Made by a program: the position numbers and the translations under genes. From positions 62,001 to 126,000 of the forward strand of contig NZ_JACHCM010000008.1 in the NCBI RefSeq assembly GCF_014200755.1: DNA of 64,000 nucleotides. Direction: 5' to 3'. The stretch comes from Rhodanobacter sp. ANJX3 (GTDB lineage Bacteria > Pseudomonadota > Gammaproteobacteria > Xanthomonadales > Rhodanobacteraceae). The notes below the pieces were generated by a model. It saw only the letters and a program-made list of their open reading frames with translations, was not told the DNA's origin and did not search any database. This document shows positions 29,641 through 38,852 of the stretch, one piece after another. The stretch's first letter is position 1, and each line of letters begins with the position of its first letter.

Positions 29641-30737
29641 CAGTCTTCTCCCAGCTGCGAGCGGAGCAGTCGCGCTTTCAGGGCGAACGCGCCCTGGCGC
29701 ACATAGTTGTCGCCGGGTTTCAGGCCCTGATTGATGACTGTCCAGCCGTCCTGGGTTTCACCGGTCGTCACGGCGACCGGCTCGAACCGGCCGTTGCCCT
29801 GGTCGATGAACACGGTGGTCTGGTTCTGCAGCAGCACGATCGTCTCCGCCGGCACGGCCAGCTTCGGCGCGGCGTTGCCGACGCCGATGCGAACGTCGAC
29901 GAGTTCGCCGGCGTGCAGCAGATCCTTGCTGTTGTCGACCTCGATGCGAACCGGCACGGTGCGCGTGCGCTCGTCGGTCTGGTGCGACCGCTGCGCGACT
30001 TTGCCGAGCAGCGCCGCGCCATGGACGAGTAGGCGTGCGGGCTCGCCGGGTTGCAGTTTTTCCGCATCGGCCGGCGCCATCTGTGCCACGACCCAGATCA
30101 GGTCCTCCTGCACTACGGTGAACAGCATGCGGCCGGGTTCGACGCGCTCGCCCACCAGAAACTCGTCGCTGGCAATCCGTCCGGCGCTGGGTGCCAGCAG
30201 CTCGAAACTGCCGTCGGCGGCGGCCGAGCCTTTGCGCAGCAGGGCGCCGATCTGGCCGTCCGAAAGGCCGTACGCGCGCAGCTTGGCGCGGGCCTGATCG
30301 CGCTGCACTTTGGCCTCGTTGTAGCGGCGCGCCGAGACGGCCTGTTCGCCCAGTGCGGCGATGCGCTGCCAGTCCTGCGAAGCCACGATCAGCGCGCCCT
30401 GCGTTTCGGCCACCTGCACGCTGGAAAGCGTGACCAACGGCTGACCGGCTTTCACCACATCGCCGAGCCGGGCTTTGCGGGCCAGCACCAGAGACTCCAC
30501 GCGCGGGGTGACCAGCACGGTGGAGTAGGCGTTGGTCTTGACCTCGCCAGGTGCCTTCAATTCGTCGCTGAGCGTGCGCGAGCCGATCTTGTCCAGCACG
30601 ATGCCGGCGTCCTTGATCGCTTGGGCATCGAGCGACAGCGGGTTGGCCGGTGCAGCCTCCTGGCCTATGGCGATGCTAGAAACGGCGACCAGCAGCACCA
30701 GAGAAAACAAGCGGCGTCGAAACAAAGAAATGATCAT
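29640..30737 (-). CDS. czcB: RND periplasmic adaptor subunit (CzcB/CusB type)
   Basis: A 365-residue membrane-fusion protein with an N-terminal signal or anchor (FSLVLLVAVSSIAIG). The order is barrel-sandwich half, helical hairpin and beta-barrel: VLARKARLGDVVKAGQPLVTL, then the hairpin around AKLRAYGLSDGQIGALL, then GRIASDEFLVGERVEPG. It bridges CzcA and the outer-membrane channel. ATG 30737 is chosen for the AGGA upstream and overlaps the czcC-type gene by four bases. Confidence 0.9.
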   Translation of the reverse strand: MIISLFRRRLFSLVLLVAVSSIAIGQEAAPANPLSLDAQAIKDAGIVLDKIGSRTLSDELKAPGEVKTNAYSTVLVTPRVESLVLARKARLGDVVKAGQPLVTLSSVQVAETQGALIVASQDWQRIAALGEQAVSARRYNEAKVQRDQARAKLRAYGLSDGQIGALLRKGSAAADGSFELLAPSAGRIASDEFLVGERVEPGRMLFTVVQEDLIWVVAQMAPADAEKLQPGEPARLLVHGAALLGKVAQRSHQTDERTRTVPVRIEVDNSKDLLHAGELVDVRIGVGNAAPKLAVPAETIVLLQNQTTVFIDQGNGRFEPVAVTTGETQDGWTVINQGLKPGDNYVRQGAFALKARLLRSQLGED

Positions 30738-32023
30738 CGGGAGGCGTCCTGTGTGCGGCCGTCGAGCCAGTCGGTCAGACGGCCCGCGGCGGTGAGATAG
30801 TCGAACCACGTCTGCCAGGTCCTGCTTTGCAGTTCGTCGCCGGACAGGGCGGTGTCCAGGCTTTGCTTGAGTTGAACGAGATAGTCGGAGGTGGTGATTT
30901 CACCGGCGGCCCAGAGCCGTTCCAGCAGCGCAGTGCGATCCTCGAACGCGGCCGCACGGCTGCGGCGAAACGCTGCGCTGGCGTCTCGCAGCGCGGTGTA
31001 GCGTGCCTGCGCTTCCTGCAGTCCGGCGCGCAGGGAGAACTGGCGTGCACGCACGCCGGCCGCCGCAGCGTCGGCTTCCGATTGGGCTGCAGCCACGTCG
31101 GCGCGGCCGGTGTTGAACACCGGTAGCGGAACGGACACGCTGACGCCGATCACGCGCTCGCTGAGCGCTCCGCTGCGCACGCGGCCGCCGGTAAGGCTGA
31201 GTGTGGGGTCGGGAATACGTGCGCGACGTGCCACCTGCACACCCGCCTCGGCGCTGGCTTGCCGCGCCTGTGCCTGGTGCAGTTCGGGCAGCTCGTCGAC
31301 GGGCCGCGCAGTGACGCTCTCGACGGCGGGTAGCAGATCGTCGGGTAGCGGCAGCAGGTCGTCGCTGGCTCGATCGCCGCTGATCGCCATGAGCGACGCG
31401 CGTGCGGAGGCCTCATCGCTGATCAGGTTCGCCTGTTGAAGCTGCGCGTCGCTCAGCGCCAGCGCGGCCAGGTCGCGCTCCGGGCTACTGATGTCGCCGA
31501 CCTTCAGCCGTTGCGCAGCCAGATCGTCGAAGCGCTGCATCAGCCTCAGCCGGCGCTGGCCCAGCGCGCTCTGCTTTTGCGCGAGTGCCGCCGTGGACCA
31601 GGCTTTCAGCCAGCGCGCGGCGACATCGCGCCGCAACAGGTCATAGCCGGCCTCACTGACGCGCACTTCGGCGTCGCCCTGGCTGGCGCGGGCCACGCGT
31701 TTGCCGGACAGATCCAACGCCAGACTGACGCCGACGGTGCGCCGATCGACGTCGGCGTTCTCGGCGTCCAGCGACAGCGATGGGTTATAGATCGGCTGCG
31801 CGGCGGCCAGCGCGCGGGCGCGAGCGGCGTCGAGCTCGGCGCGCGCCGCCTCGACTTCCGGGCTGGCTTTCCACACGCGAGCCAGGGCATCGCGCAGACG
31901 CGGTGAAGCGGCGGCGGTCGGCGTACCGACGGGTGTCGCCGCCCATAGGGCCGAAGGCGTGGCACCGAGCGCGGACGCAAACAGCAGCACGGCGCCGAGC
32001 GGCACCGAACGTAAAACGGACAT
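30734..32023 (-). CDS. czcC: TolC-family outer-membrane efflux protein (CzcC type)
   Basis: A 429-residue protein with a signal peptide ending at ALWA and two OEP repeats rich in long amphipathic helices (about 45-220 and 235-420), as in TolC channels. It is the first structural gene of the czcCBA order, which is read leftwards, and overlaps the adaptor gene by ATGA. Confidence 0.9.
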   Translation of the reverse strand: MSVLRSVPLGAVLLFASALGATPSALWAATPVGTPTAAASPRLRDALARVWKASPEVEAARAELDAARARALAAAQPIYNPSLSLDAENADVDRRTVGVSLALDLSGKRVARASQGDAEVRVSEAGYDLLRRDVAARWLKAWSTAALAQKQSALGQRRLRLMQRFDDLAAQRLKVGDISSPERDLAALALSDAQLQQANLISDEASARASLMAISGDRASDDLLPLPDDLLPAVESVTARPVDELPELHQAQARQASAEAGVQVARRARIPDPTLSLTGGRVRSGALSERVIGVSVSVPLPVFNTGRADVAAAQSEADAAAAGVRARQFSLRAGLQEAQARYTALRDASAAFRRSRAAAFEDRTALLERLWAAGEITTSDYLVQLKQSLDTALSGDELQSRTWQTWFDYLTAAGRLTDWLDGRTQDASR

Positions 32024-32094
32024 GGAGCATCTCCTGAAAACAGTTCACGAAGCGATGCGCTGCAGACGCAGCGGCATCACGAAACGGAGGGTTT

Positions 32095-32484
32095 TCAGGC
32101 GATGGGTGGGCGCAGCAGCGAACCGGTGGTGGCCGGTTCGAATCCCGAATGGATGGCTAAAGACTCGAAACGCGTTTCCATCCTGGCGACGGAAAGCGAG
32201 GCGACAGCCGGCAGCGGCAGCGTATGCGCGCAGGCGCAGTGGCAGCCGCCGGCTTCACCCAGCACGCAGCCGCCGTCTTCATCTGCCGCTGTCGGGTCGG
32301 CGGGCGCATCGACCGACAGGCTGCTGGACGCAGCGAGGTTCTTGAGCGAGTCGCCCGGGTACGCGCCATCGGTCAGACAGATGGTACCCGCAGCGAGTTT
32401 GATCAGCAGCACCGCCACAGCGAGCACCCACAGGCCGCGATGGCGGCGCAGGCGACTCAGCAGCGATGGCATGGTGCGAAACAT
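32095..32484 (-). CDS. Small Cys/His-rich protein preceding czcCBA (CzcI-like candidate)
   Basis: A 129-residue protein with one N-terminal membrane or signal segment (about 18-37). A mature region holds GGCVLGEAGGCHCACAH (about 71-87), a likely metal-binding cluster. It lies 70 bp upstream of the efflux operon on the same strand. CzcI-type proteins in other czc loci are small, periplasmic and Cys/His-bearing, and modulate expression; that role is inferred here from position and composition, not from clear homology. Confidence 0.6.
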   Translation of the reverse strand: MFRTMPSLLSRLRRHRGLWVLAVAVLLIKLAAGTICLTDGAYPGDSLKNLAASSSLSVDAPADPTAADEDGGCVLGEAGGCHCACAHTLPLPAVASLSVARMETRFESLAIHSGFEPATTGSLLRPPIA

Positions 32485-32641
32485 CCGCGAAGACTAGAGG
32501 ACATCCGCACTGTTAGACAATTTCATTCGTCGGCGAATGTTCGCTTTTCGGGTGGCTGCCGCCGACGCATTGACCTTCCTGTCGCCGAAACGCATGCTCC
32601 GGCGCTGGTATCCATGCACTTCAGATCAACGGTGTATCGAC

Positions 32642-33355
32642 ATGCTTCAACTGATCGGCTTCGATGGCGACGACACCCTGTGGCACAGCGAGGACTACTA
32701 CCAACAGGCGAATGCCGCGTTCGCCGCCATCGTCGGCCGCTACGTCGATCTGGCCGACGGCCGCGTGCAGAGCGACATGCTGGCGACCGAGCGGCGCAAT
32801 CTCGAACTGTTCGGCTACGGCGCCAAGGGCATGACGCTGTCGATGGTGGAAACGGCGATCGCGATGACCGATCAGCGCATTTCAGCGAGCGATATCCACC
32901 GCATCGTCGAGCTCGGCAAAACGGTGCTGCAGCATCCGGTGGAGCTGCTACCCGGCATGCGCGAGGCGGTCGAGCAGGTAGCCGCGGACTATGCGGTAGT
33001 GCTGATCACCAAGGGCGATCTGTTTCATCAGGAAAAGAAGGTGGCGCAGTCCGGCGTGGCCGATCTGTTTCAGCGTATCGAGATCGTGTCGGAAAAAGAT
33101 GTTAGGACCTATCGCCGTGTGCTCAACGAGTTCGCTCTGCAGCCGGCGCAGTTCGCGATGGTCGGCAACTCGCTGCGCTCGGACATCGAGCCGGTGGTGC
33201 GGCTCGGTGGCTGGGGGGTGCACTTGCCGTACCACGTAACCTGGGCGCACGAGCTGGAAACCGGGTTGGGTGACGACGAGCAGCGGGTGATTACTGTGGC
33301 GCTACCCGCCGATGTTCCGGCTGCCGTGGCCGAGCTGGCGCAGCGGGCCGCCTGA
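32642..33355 (+). CDS. HAD-superfamily hydrolase
   Basis: A 237-residue phosphatase-like protein with the HAD motifs in order: GFDGDDTLWH (motif I, nucleophile Asp), LITKGD (II), the Lys region HQEKKV (III) and MVGNSLRSDIEPV (IV). The cap domain spans about 20-95. It is cytosolic with unknown substrate. ATG 32642 is used; the in-frame extension to 32537 lacks homology-like sequence. Confidence 0.88.
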   Translation: MLQLIGFDGDDTLWHSEDYYQQANAAFAAIVGRYVDLADGRVQSDMLATERRNLELFGYGAKGMTLSMVETAIAMTDQRISASDIHRIVELGKTVLQHPVELLPGMREAVEQVAADYAVVLITKGDLFHQEKKVAQSGVADLFQRIEIVSEKDVRTYRRVLNEFALQPAQFAMVGNSLRSDIEPVVRLGGWGVHLPYHVTWAHELETGLGDDEQRVITVALPADVPAAVAELAQRAA

Positions 33356-33377
33356 TCGTCAGCGTCGTTGAATCGCC

Positions 33378-33653
33378 TCAGGCCGGATCGGGCGGCACAT
33401 CGTCATCGAAGCCGGTGTAGCCCTCGGGAAAGATCGGCGTGCCGTCGTCTTCCAGGCCGGTCATATCGGCCAGCGCCTTGGCGGCGGCGGCCTCGGCGAC
33501 ATCCTTGGCGCGAAAGCTGCGGTTTTCGCAGATCGCGAAATACATCGGAAAGCCGTTGCCGCGCGGCGTCACGGCCAGATACGCGGTATAGCGCGAGCCT
33601 TCCAGCGTGGCCCCGGAACGGGCACGGTAGTGGTTGAACTCGCGCTCGGCCAT
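33378..33653 (-). CDS. Hypothetical protein, 91 residues
   Basis: Unrecognised. A soluble protein starting MAEREFNHYRARSGAT, with a central beta-rich part (YTAYLAVTPRGNGFPMYFAI) and an acidic tail (FDDDVPPDPA). It is convergent with the HAD gene and on the same strand as the KirBac gene downstream. Confidence 0.6.
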   Translation of the reverse strand: MAEREFNHYRARSGATLEGSRYTAYLAVTPRGNGFPMYFAICENRSFRAKDVAEAAAAKALADMTGLEDDGTPIFPEGYTGFDDDVPPDPA

Positions 33654-33735
33654 GGTTGTTTTCTCGTGCAGCGTGCAGATTCGGTGCGCGCAGTGTATCG
33701 CCTTGCCGGTAACGGCGGCGCTAGCGGCGCTTCAG

Positions 33736-34644
33736 TCAGCCGCGCGGCTGTTCGATATCGTCCAGTGGCACGACCTGATGGAACACGCTGTAGTCGATGG
33801 TGCTGACGCCGTCGGCGCCCTCATTGACGAGATCGACGTAGCGATGATTCCAGCGCAGATCGCTGTGGCTCCAGCGCTGGCGCGCGAGCATGGACTGTGC
33901 GGTGGTTTCGTCGACGCCTTCGATGGTCAGCAGCAGGATCGATTGGTTGCGGTCCAGGCTTTCCGGCGTTTCGCCGAACAGCGGACTGCTGGCATCGATG
34001 ACGTGCATCAGGCTCCAGCTGAGCACGAAGATCGGATGCCGGTCGCGCGTGAGTTTGAGGTCGTAGATTTTGCGCAGGCGAAAGCCTTCCGGCGAGGTTT
34101 CCAGCCGCAGCAGGTGCAGCTGCGCCGTGGCTTCGGCAATCACGTTCTGCCGGGTGTTGGCGGCGCGGATCATCAGCGTGGGCTGGCCGTCGATCATGCG
34201 CACTACCGGATAGTCGGCAAACAGGATCTTGGCGCGCGGCCGTGAGAAGCGCGAAAAGATCAGGCCGGTCACCACCGCAATGCTGACCATGCCGGTGAAG
34301 ATCTCCACCGTTGCCACGATATGCGCATACACCGTCTGCGGATGCATGTCGCCGTAGCCGACGGTGGAGAGCGTTTCGACGCTGAAGAAGAACGCGCCGC
34401 CGAAGCCGTGCGGATACTGGTTGGCGATCGCGTTGTCGCCAAGCTGGTAGATCACCGCAAAGAGCGCGTTGAGCAGGAGAAAGATCGCGCCGATCAGACC
34501 GAAGAACACCGGCCAGCGAATGGTCAGCGCGCGATGGTAGATATCGTCCCAGAAGCGCCGCGACAGGCCGACGCTGACGAAGGCCCTGCCGCCGACATCG
34601 ACAATGCGTGGACGCTGTCTGAAACGCTTGGGCGGTAAATTCAT
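33736..34644 (-). CDS. KirBac-type inward-rectifier potassium channel
   Basis: A 302-residue K+ channel subunit. Two membrane helices flank a pore helix and the selectivity filter TVGYGD; the slide helix lies before the first helix (RRFWDDIYHRALTIRW). The C-terminal cytoplasmic immunoglobulin-like domain (about 140-290) reads ILFADYPVVRMIDGQPTLMI and FVLSWSLMHVID. It forms a tetramer in the inner membrane. ATG 34644 is preferred over 34674. Confidence 0.92.
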   Translation of the reverse strand: MNLPPKRFRQRPRIVDVGGRAFVSVGLSRRFWDDIYHRALTIRWPVFFGLIGAIFLLLNALFAVIYQLGDNAIANQYPHGFGGAFFFSVETLSTVGYGDMHPQTVYAHIVATVEIFTGMVSIAVVTGLIFSRFSRPRAKILFADYPVVRMIDGQPTLMIRAANTRQNVIAEATAQLHLLRLETSPEGFRLRKIYDLKLTRDRHPIFVLSWSLMHVIDASSPLFGETPESLDRNQSILLLTIEGVDETTAQSMLARQRWSHSDLRWNHRYVDLVNEGADGVSTIDYSVFHQVVPLDDIEQPRG

Positions 34645-34765
34645 TGCAGGCCTAGGCTGGTGAAGATGCGGCACGGCCGCCGGTGCGGCGATTGTAGCGC
34701 CTGGCCCGCACGCATCCGGGGCGGCTCTGTGGCAAGCTGGCCCGCCGTGTTTCGGTCATGCGTCG

Positions 34766-34954
34766 ATGCCTACGCCCTGCGATATTTCCTGTCCCTACTG
34801 CGGCGAGCCGATCGAGATTCTGGTCGACGAATCGGCCGGCGACCAGTTCTACATCGAAGACTGCCAGGTCTGCTGCCGGCCGATTTCGCTGAGCGTGCGC
34901 ATCGATGACGACGGCGAACCGCAGGTCGGCGCCGCCGGTGAGAACGACGCTTGA
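34766..34954 (+). CDS. CPXCG-motif cysteine-rich protein
   Basis: A 62-residue predicted zinc-ribbon protein: SCPYCGEPIEILVD and EDCQVCCRPISLSV provide two CxxC pairs. It matches the CPXCG small-protein family of Xanthomonadales and Pseudomonadales, function unknown. It overlaps the start of the PIN gene, so the two are probably co-expressed. Confidence 0.85.
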   Translation: MPTPCDISCPYCGEPIEILVDESAGDQFYIEDCQVCCRPISLSVRIDDDGEPQVGAAGENDA

Positions 34955-35421
34955 TGACGGCGGACCCTCCGGTTGCGCCGAGCGTGCCGCGCATCGTGCT
35001 GGACACCAACGTCTGTCTCGACCTGTTTTTGTTCGACGATCCGCATTGTGCGCATCTGATGATCGCGCTGCGCAACGGCTCGGTGCAGGCGGTGACGCGC
35101 GACGATTGCCGCGATGAATGGCGCCGCGTGCTGCACTACCCGCAGATCCCGATCGACGACGCCATCCGTCCCGCAGTGAGCGCGGCGTTCGATGCCTTGA
35201 TCCATCCTCTGCCTGTCGACGAATCCACCGCGTCGGATACGGCATGGCTGCCGCGCTGCGCCGATCCGGACGATCAAAAATTTCTGCAGCTGGCACTGGC
35301 CAGCGGAGCGCGCTGGCTGATCAGCAAGGACAAGGAACTGCTGAAGCTGGACTGGCGATCACGCGCCGCGGGCCTGTTTCCGATCCTGCTGCCGCAGCAG
35401 TGGTCGCGGGCGATGGTTTGA
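34954..35421 (+). CDS. PIN-domain protein (putative toxin-type nuclease)
   Basis: A 155-residue PIN-fold ribonuclease candidate. Acidic metal-site residues appear in IVLDTNVCLDLF, near DDCRDEWRRVL and in RCADPDDQKFLQLAL; WLISKDKELLKLD follows. NCBI-style naming is putative toxin component of PIN family. No antitoxin gene is adjacent: the upstream partner is the CPXCG protein, so an ordinary toxin-antitoxin role is uncertain. Confidence 0.82.
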   Translation: MTADPPVAPSVPRIVLDTNVCLDLFLFDDPHCAHLMIALRNGSVQAVTRDDCRDEWRRVLHYPQIPIDDAIRPAVSAAFDALIHPLPVDESTASDTAWLPRCADPDDQKFLQLALASGARWLISKDKELLKLDWRSRAAGLFPILLPQQWSRAMV

Positions 35422-35446
35422 CGTGCTGACGGCCGACAGTCGTCAG

Positions 35447-36111
35447 TCAGGCGAACGCCAGAGCGCCAACGGCGGTGATGTCGATCCGCTGGGCGGCAAG
35501 CGCGTCGCGGGTGGCTTTGTCTGTCGCGGGCGTCACCGGACGGGTCAGATCCCACAGCACGTGCGTGCGAAAGCCGGATTCCACCGCGTCCTGGGCTGTC
35601 CATAAAACGCAGACGTCGCGCGCCAGTCCGCAGACATACACCTCGACCACGCCGCGCTCGCTCAGCCAGCCGGCCAGGCCGGTGCTGGGCCGGTGCTGGG
35701 CCGTTCGCCGTTCGGTCCGTGGTTTTCGCGAAAGCCGCTGTACGAATCCACGCCGGCACGGCTGCCTTTGCGGATGACGGCATCGAGCGCCGACCAGTCC
35801 ACGCCGTCGTGCAGCGCCGCGCCGTCCGTGCCTTGCATGCAGTGGTCGGGCCACAGCGTCTGCGGATGGCCATACAGCTCGATCTGATCGAACGGCTTGC
35901 TGCCGGTATGCGAACTGGCGAACGACACATGGCCGGCGGGGTGCCAGTCTTGCGTGGCCACCACGTGCTCGAACAGGCCGGCGCGCAGCAACGCGTCGAT
36001 GCCGGGCACGACCGCGTCGCCCTCGTGACAGGCGAGTGTGCCGCCGGGCATGAAATCCGGCTGCACGTCGACGACGATCAGGGCAGCGCGAGAGTCGATG
36101 ACAGGTTTCAT
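35447..36111 (-). pseudogene. pncA: Nicotinamidase/isochorismatase family (PncA-like), frameshifted by an 11-bp duplication
   Basis: The first part reads RAALIVVDVQPDFMPGGTLA (catalytic Asp), ATQDWHPAGHVSFA with metal-binding residues, and VIRKGSRAGVDSYSGF, all PncA hallmarks. After NGERPSTG the frame shifts; the remainder, with VYVCGLARDVCVLWTAQDAV (catalytic Cys), continues in another frame to the stop at 35447. An 11-bp unit is present twice at 35678-35699; removing one copy restores a 217-residue protein, close to E. coli PncA (213). As written the catalytic Cys is lost from the product. The role would be nicotinamide to nicotinate in NAD salvage. Confidence 0.85.
35678..35699. repeat. 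Tandem duplication of 11-bp unit gccggtgctgg within pncA
   Basis: The copies are 35678-35688 and 35689-35699. Eleven is not a multiple of three, so the duplication shifts the pncA frame. Removing one copy joins the two gene halves. Confidence 0.93.
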
Positions 36112-36236
36112 AGACGAGCCTTGCGGAAGGGCTTAGCGAGTCGAAGTTTAGCGTGCGCCGCCCGGGTCGGTTTTCGGATGCCTGCGCTTGATGCAGAATC
36201 GGCGCGGGGCAAGGACGAATCAGCCAGGGGAAAGCG

Positions 36237-37493
36237 ATGGATCAGGTTTTCGGCGATACGGGATACAGGCAATCGGTGCTGGCGAGCGCGAGCTATCCGC
36301 GGACATATCGTTATTCCACTGCGGTGCGCTGGCTCATTTATGCGATTGCCGCCGCGATGATGGCCGGTGGCATCTGGATGGTGTTCATGCAAATCCGGCA
36401 AGCGTCTGCGCCGGCCGTGTTTCTATGGCTGGGCATGACTGCGTTAGGCCTGGGTTTGTTTATGGCGGCGTCCTGTACGGTCGCGTGCCTCACGCTGCGC
36501 GCCGATGCGATCGAGGTGCGCCGGCTTTTCAGTACGCGGCGGCTGCGTCGCGACGAGATCGAAGGCCGCCGCCTGGTGCCGACACGAGGTAAGCCGATAT
36601 CGCTACTGGTAGCCAGAAGCGGTCCGCCGCTGCGGCTGGATTCGGGTTATCGGGGTGACAGCGTGCTGGACGCGTGGATCGCCACCCTGCCGGATCTGGA
36701 CCGGCAGGAGCGCGACGCCTCGCAGGCCAGACTGGCGGCCGATCGCAGCTACGGCGCTAGCCCGCAGGAACGCCTGAGCCGCCTGGACACGGCGCGGCAG
36801 TTCGCCAAGGTGGCGCAGGTGGCGACGTTGGCGGTGAGCGCATGGGCATACGTGTATCCGCGCCCCTATCTTCCAGTTATCGCGCTGGTGGCCCTGCTGC
36901 CGTGGTGTGCGGTGGCCCTGGTCGGCTGGTCGCGCGGTCTGATCCGCTTCGATACCACGCGCAACGACGTGCGTCCGAATATTGCGATCATGCTGATCCT
37001 GCCCGGCGTCGTGCTGGGCGTACGCGCCTTGTTCGACACTCACATGCTGGATGTCAGCTCAGTGCTCGAATACGGCGTGGTGGTCGGACTGCCGCTGCTG
37101 GCCGCGGTGATGCTGGTAAACGGTCGCCGCGATCGGACGCGCGCCTGGGGCTGGGGCGCGCTGTTGCTAGCACTCGTTGCGTTGCCTTACGGTGCCGGCG
37201 TGCTGAGTCTGTCGGACGTGTTGCTCGATCAGCAGCCGCCGCAGGTTTTTTCGACGCAGGTGCAAGGCAAGTACATCTCCAGCGGCAAGCACCCGCAGCC
37301 CTATCTGGTGCTGGCACCGTGGGGTCCGGAAACGATGGGCGACAAGGTCGCGGTAAGCCGCGCCTACTACGCGCAGACGCCGGTGAACGCGACCGTGTGT
37401 GCGGCGCTGCACCCGGGTAGCGTCAAGCTCCGCTGGTTCGACTTGCGTGAATGCCCGTCGACGACGGCCGGCACCCACTCGGCGAAGCCCTGA
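36237..37493 (+). CDS. Hypothetical multi-pass membrane protein with a PH-like segment
   Basis: 418 residues. There are two early helices (about 31-80), then a soluble stretch that resembles a bacterial PH-type domain (ADAIEVRRLFSTRRLRRDEIEGRRL), then about five more helices and a C-terminal periplasmic or cytoplasmic tail. A ribosome site (AGGGG) lies upstream. Function is unrecognised. Confidence 0.65.
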   Translation: MDQVFGDTGYRQSVLASASYPRTYRYSTAVRWLIYAIAAAMMAGGIWMVFMQIRQASAPAVFLWLGMTALGLGLFMAASCTVACLTLRADAIEVRRLFSTRRLRRDEIEGRRLVPTRGKPISLLVARSGPPLRLDSGYRGDSVLDAWIATLPDLDRQERDASQARLAADRSYGASPQERLSRLDTARQFAKVAQVATLAVSAWAYVYPRPYLPVIALVALLPWCAVALVGWSRGLIRFDTTRNDVRPNIAIMLILPGVVLGVRALFDTHMLDVSSVLEYGVVVGLPLLAAVMLVNGRRDRTRAWGWGALLLALVALPYGAGVLSLSDVLLDQQPPQVFSTQVQGKYISSGKHPQPYLVLAPWGPETMGDKVAVSRAYYAQTPVNATVCAALHPGSVKLRWFDLRECPSTTAGTHSAKP

Positions 37494-37512
37494 GATGGTG
37501 AATAGGCTCTAA
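37492..37512. repeat. Dispersed 21-bp repeat
   Basis: The sequence matches 49361-49381 at 20 of 21 positions. Here it overlaps the stop codon region of the PH-like membrane protein gene; there it forms the right arm of a hairpin. It is possibly a remnant of the same repeat unit. Confidence 0.6.
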
Positions 37513-37566
37513 GCCAACACTTCACTGCATAATGGCGAGCCAACCCACGAGGAAGCGAGACTCTCC

Positions 37567-37953
37567 ATGCATTACGACCAGAGCTGGATGGGGTTTGGCA
37601 TGGTCGGCGGCATGCAGGCCGGCCTGATCTCCGCGTTGGCCGCGTTGCTGCTGTTCGTGGTGTTCCACTGGCTCGGTCGGCGCAACGCCTGGGGTGACGG
37701 CACGCAGATCGGCTGGACCGTGCTGGTGGCTGCATTGCTCACCGCCAGCGGCGACCTGTGGGATCTGTTCTATTTCAACTACGCGCGGCTGCAGTCGATA
37801 GCGCTACTGCGCGCCAAGCTGGCCGAGGTGCACGATCCGGACAGCATCGGCGTGCGCGTGCTGTGCGAGCTGCTCGGCATCGTGGTGGGCATCTACGCGG
37901 CGTGGGTGCTGTGTCATTCGCGGTGGGGAACGCGGCTGCTGCGTCGCCGCTGA
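37567..37953 (+). CDS. Hypothetical membrane protein
   Basis: A 128-residue protein with three to four predicted helices (about 20-40, 50-72, 100-118). Unrecognised. The start reads MHYDQSWMGFGMVGGMQAGL, and a GAGGAAG-like site precedes it. Confidence 0.6.
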   Translation: MHYDQSWMGFGMVGGMQAGLISALAALLLFVVFHWLGRRNAWGDGTQIGWTVLVAALLTASGDLWDLFYFNYARLQSIALLRAKLAEVHDPDSIGVRVLCELLGIVVGIYAAWVLCHSRWGTRLLRRR

Positions 37954-37956
37954 CGC

Positions 37957-38766
37957 CTACGGGGTGGCGCGAACGGTCTCGAGCCGGTGCGAGAACATCC
38001 ACGGCCACAGTTCCGGTAGCGCGTACGCCGGCACCCACGAGCCGTGGTTGACGCCGGGAAATTCGGTATAGCGCACCTCGTCGTGCGCGGCCTGCAGCGC
38101 GGGATACAGGCGATGATCGTCGGTGAGCGGCACCACCGTATCGGCGCTGCCGTGGAAGATCCACACCGGCAGACCGCCGATGTGCGAGGCGACCCACGCA
38201 TACGAATCCGCACCGGCGGGAAGGCCCAGCACGTGCAGCGCCGGCTCGTCGGCGATCGGGTTGATCGCGCCGCAGATGATCGCGGCGGCGGCGAACAGGC
38301 CCGGATGATCGATGGCGATCTGCCACGCGCCGAAGCCGCCCATCGACAGCCCGGTGAGGTAGAGCCGGTGACGATCGCCGTGGAATTCGTCGATGCTGTT
38401 CTGCATCGCTTGCAGCGCCATCTGCTCGATCGGCCCGTTCCAGTAGGTGTGCTCGGGCGCCTGAGGTATCACCACCACGGCCGGGAAGCTGGCGCCGTGC
38501 TCGCGCAACCACGGCGGCAGGCCTTGGGTCATCTGTTTGGTATTGTCGCTGCCGGCTTCGCCGCTGCCGTGCAGAAACAGCACGATGGGCCAGCGGCGTT
38601 TAGCCGTCCAGCCGTCCGGCACGAACACCTGGTAGCGATAAGCAGTTCCCTGTACGGTGACACTGCGTTCGACGAAGTGCGAACCGTCGGCGGCCCTCGC
38701 ACGGAAGCTTGGCAGGTACAGCGAAAGCAGCAGGAGTATAGACAGCAGGGAAAAGCGCAGGCGCAT
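37957..38766 (-). CDS. Secreted alpha/beta-hydrolase (PHB depolymerase/esterase-like)
   Basis: A 269-residue protein with a signal peptide (cleavage about RARA). Elements are VLFLHGSGEAGSDN (oxyanion), LYLTGLSMGGFGAW (nucleophile Ser), WIFHGSADTVVPL (Asp) and GVNHGSW (His). It resembles esterases of the PhbD and prolyl-oligopeptidase-like group that act on polysaccharide-linked or polyester substrates. ATG 38766 is used because the signal peptide starts there. Confidence 0.85.
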   Translation of the reverse strand: MRLRFSLLSILLLLSLYLPSFRARAADGSHFVERSVTVQGTAYRYQVFVPDGWTAKRRWPIVLFLHGSGEAGSDNTKQMTQGLPPWLREHGASFPAVVVIPQAPEHTYWNGPIEQMALQAMQNSIDEFHGDRHRLYLTGLSMGGFGAWQIAIDHPGLFAAAAIICGAINPIADEPALHVLGLPAGADSYAWVASHIGGLPVWIFHGSADTVVPLTDDHRLYPALQAAHDEVRYTEFPGVNHGSWVPAYALPELWPWMFSHRLETVRATP

Positions 38767-38852
38767 CGGCGGTGTCCATGGAAAGGTCGGACTATTCAAG
38801 GCCCTCGCGCGGACAGGCGCAAGTCACCGTGCAGCATGGCGACGCCGGAGCA

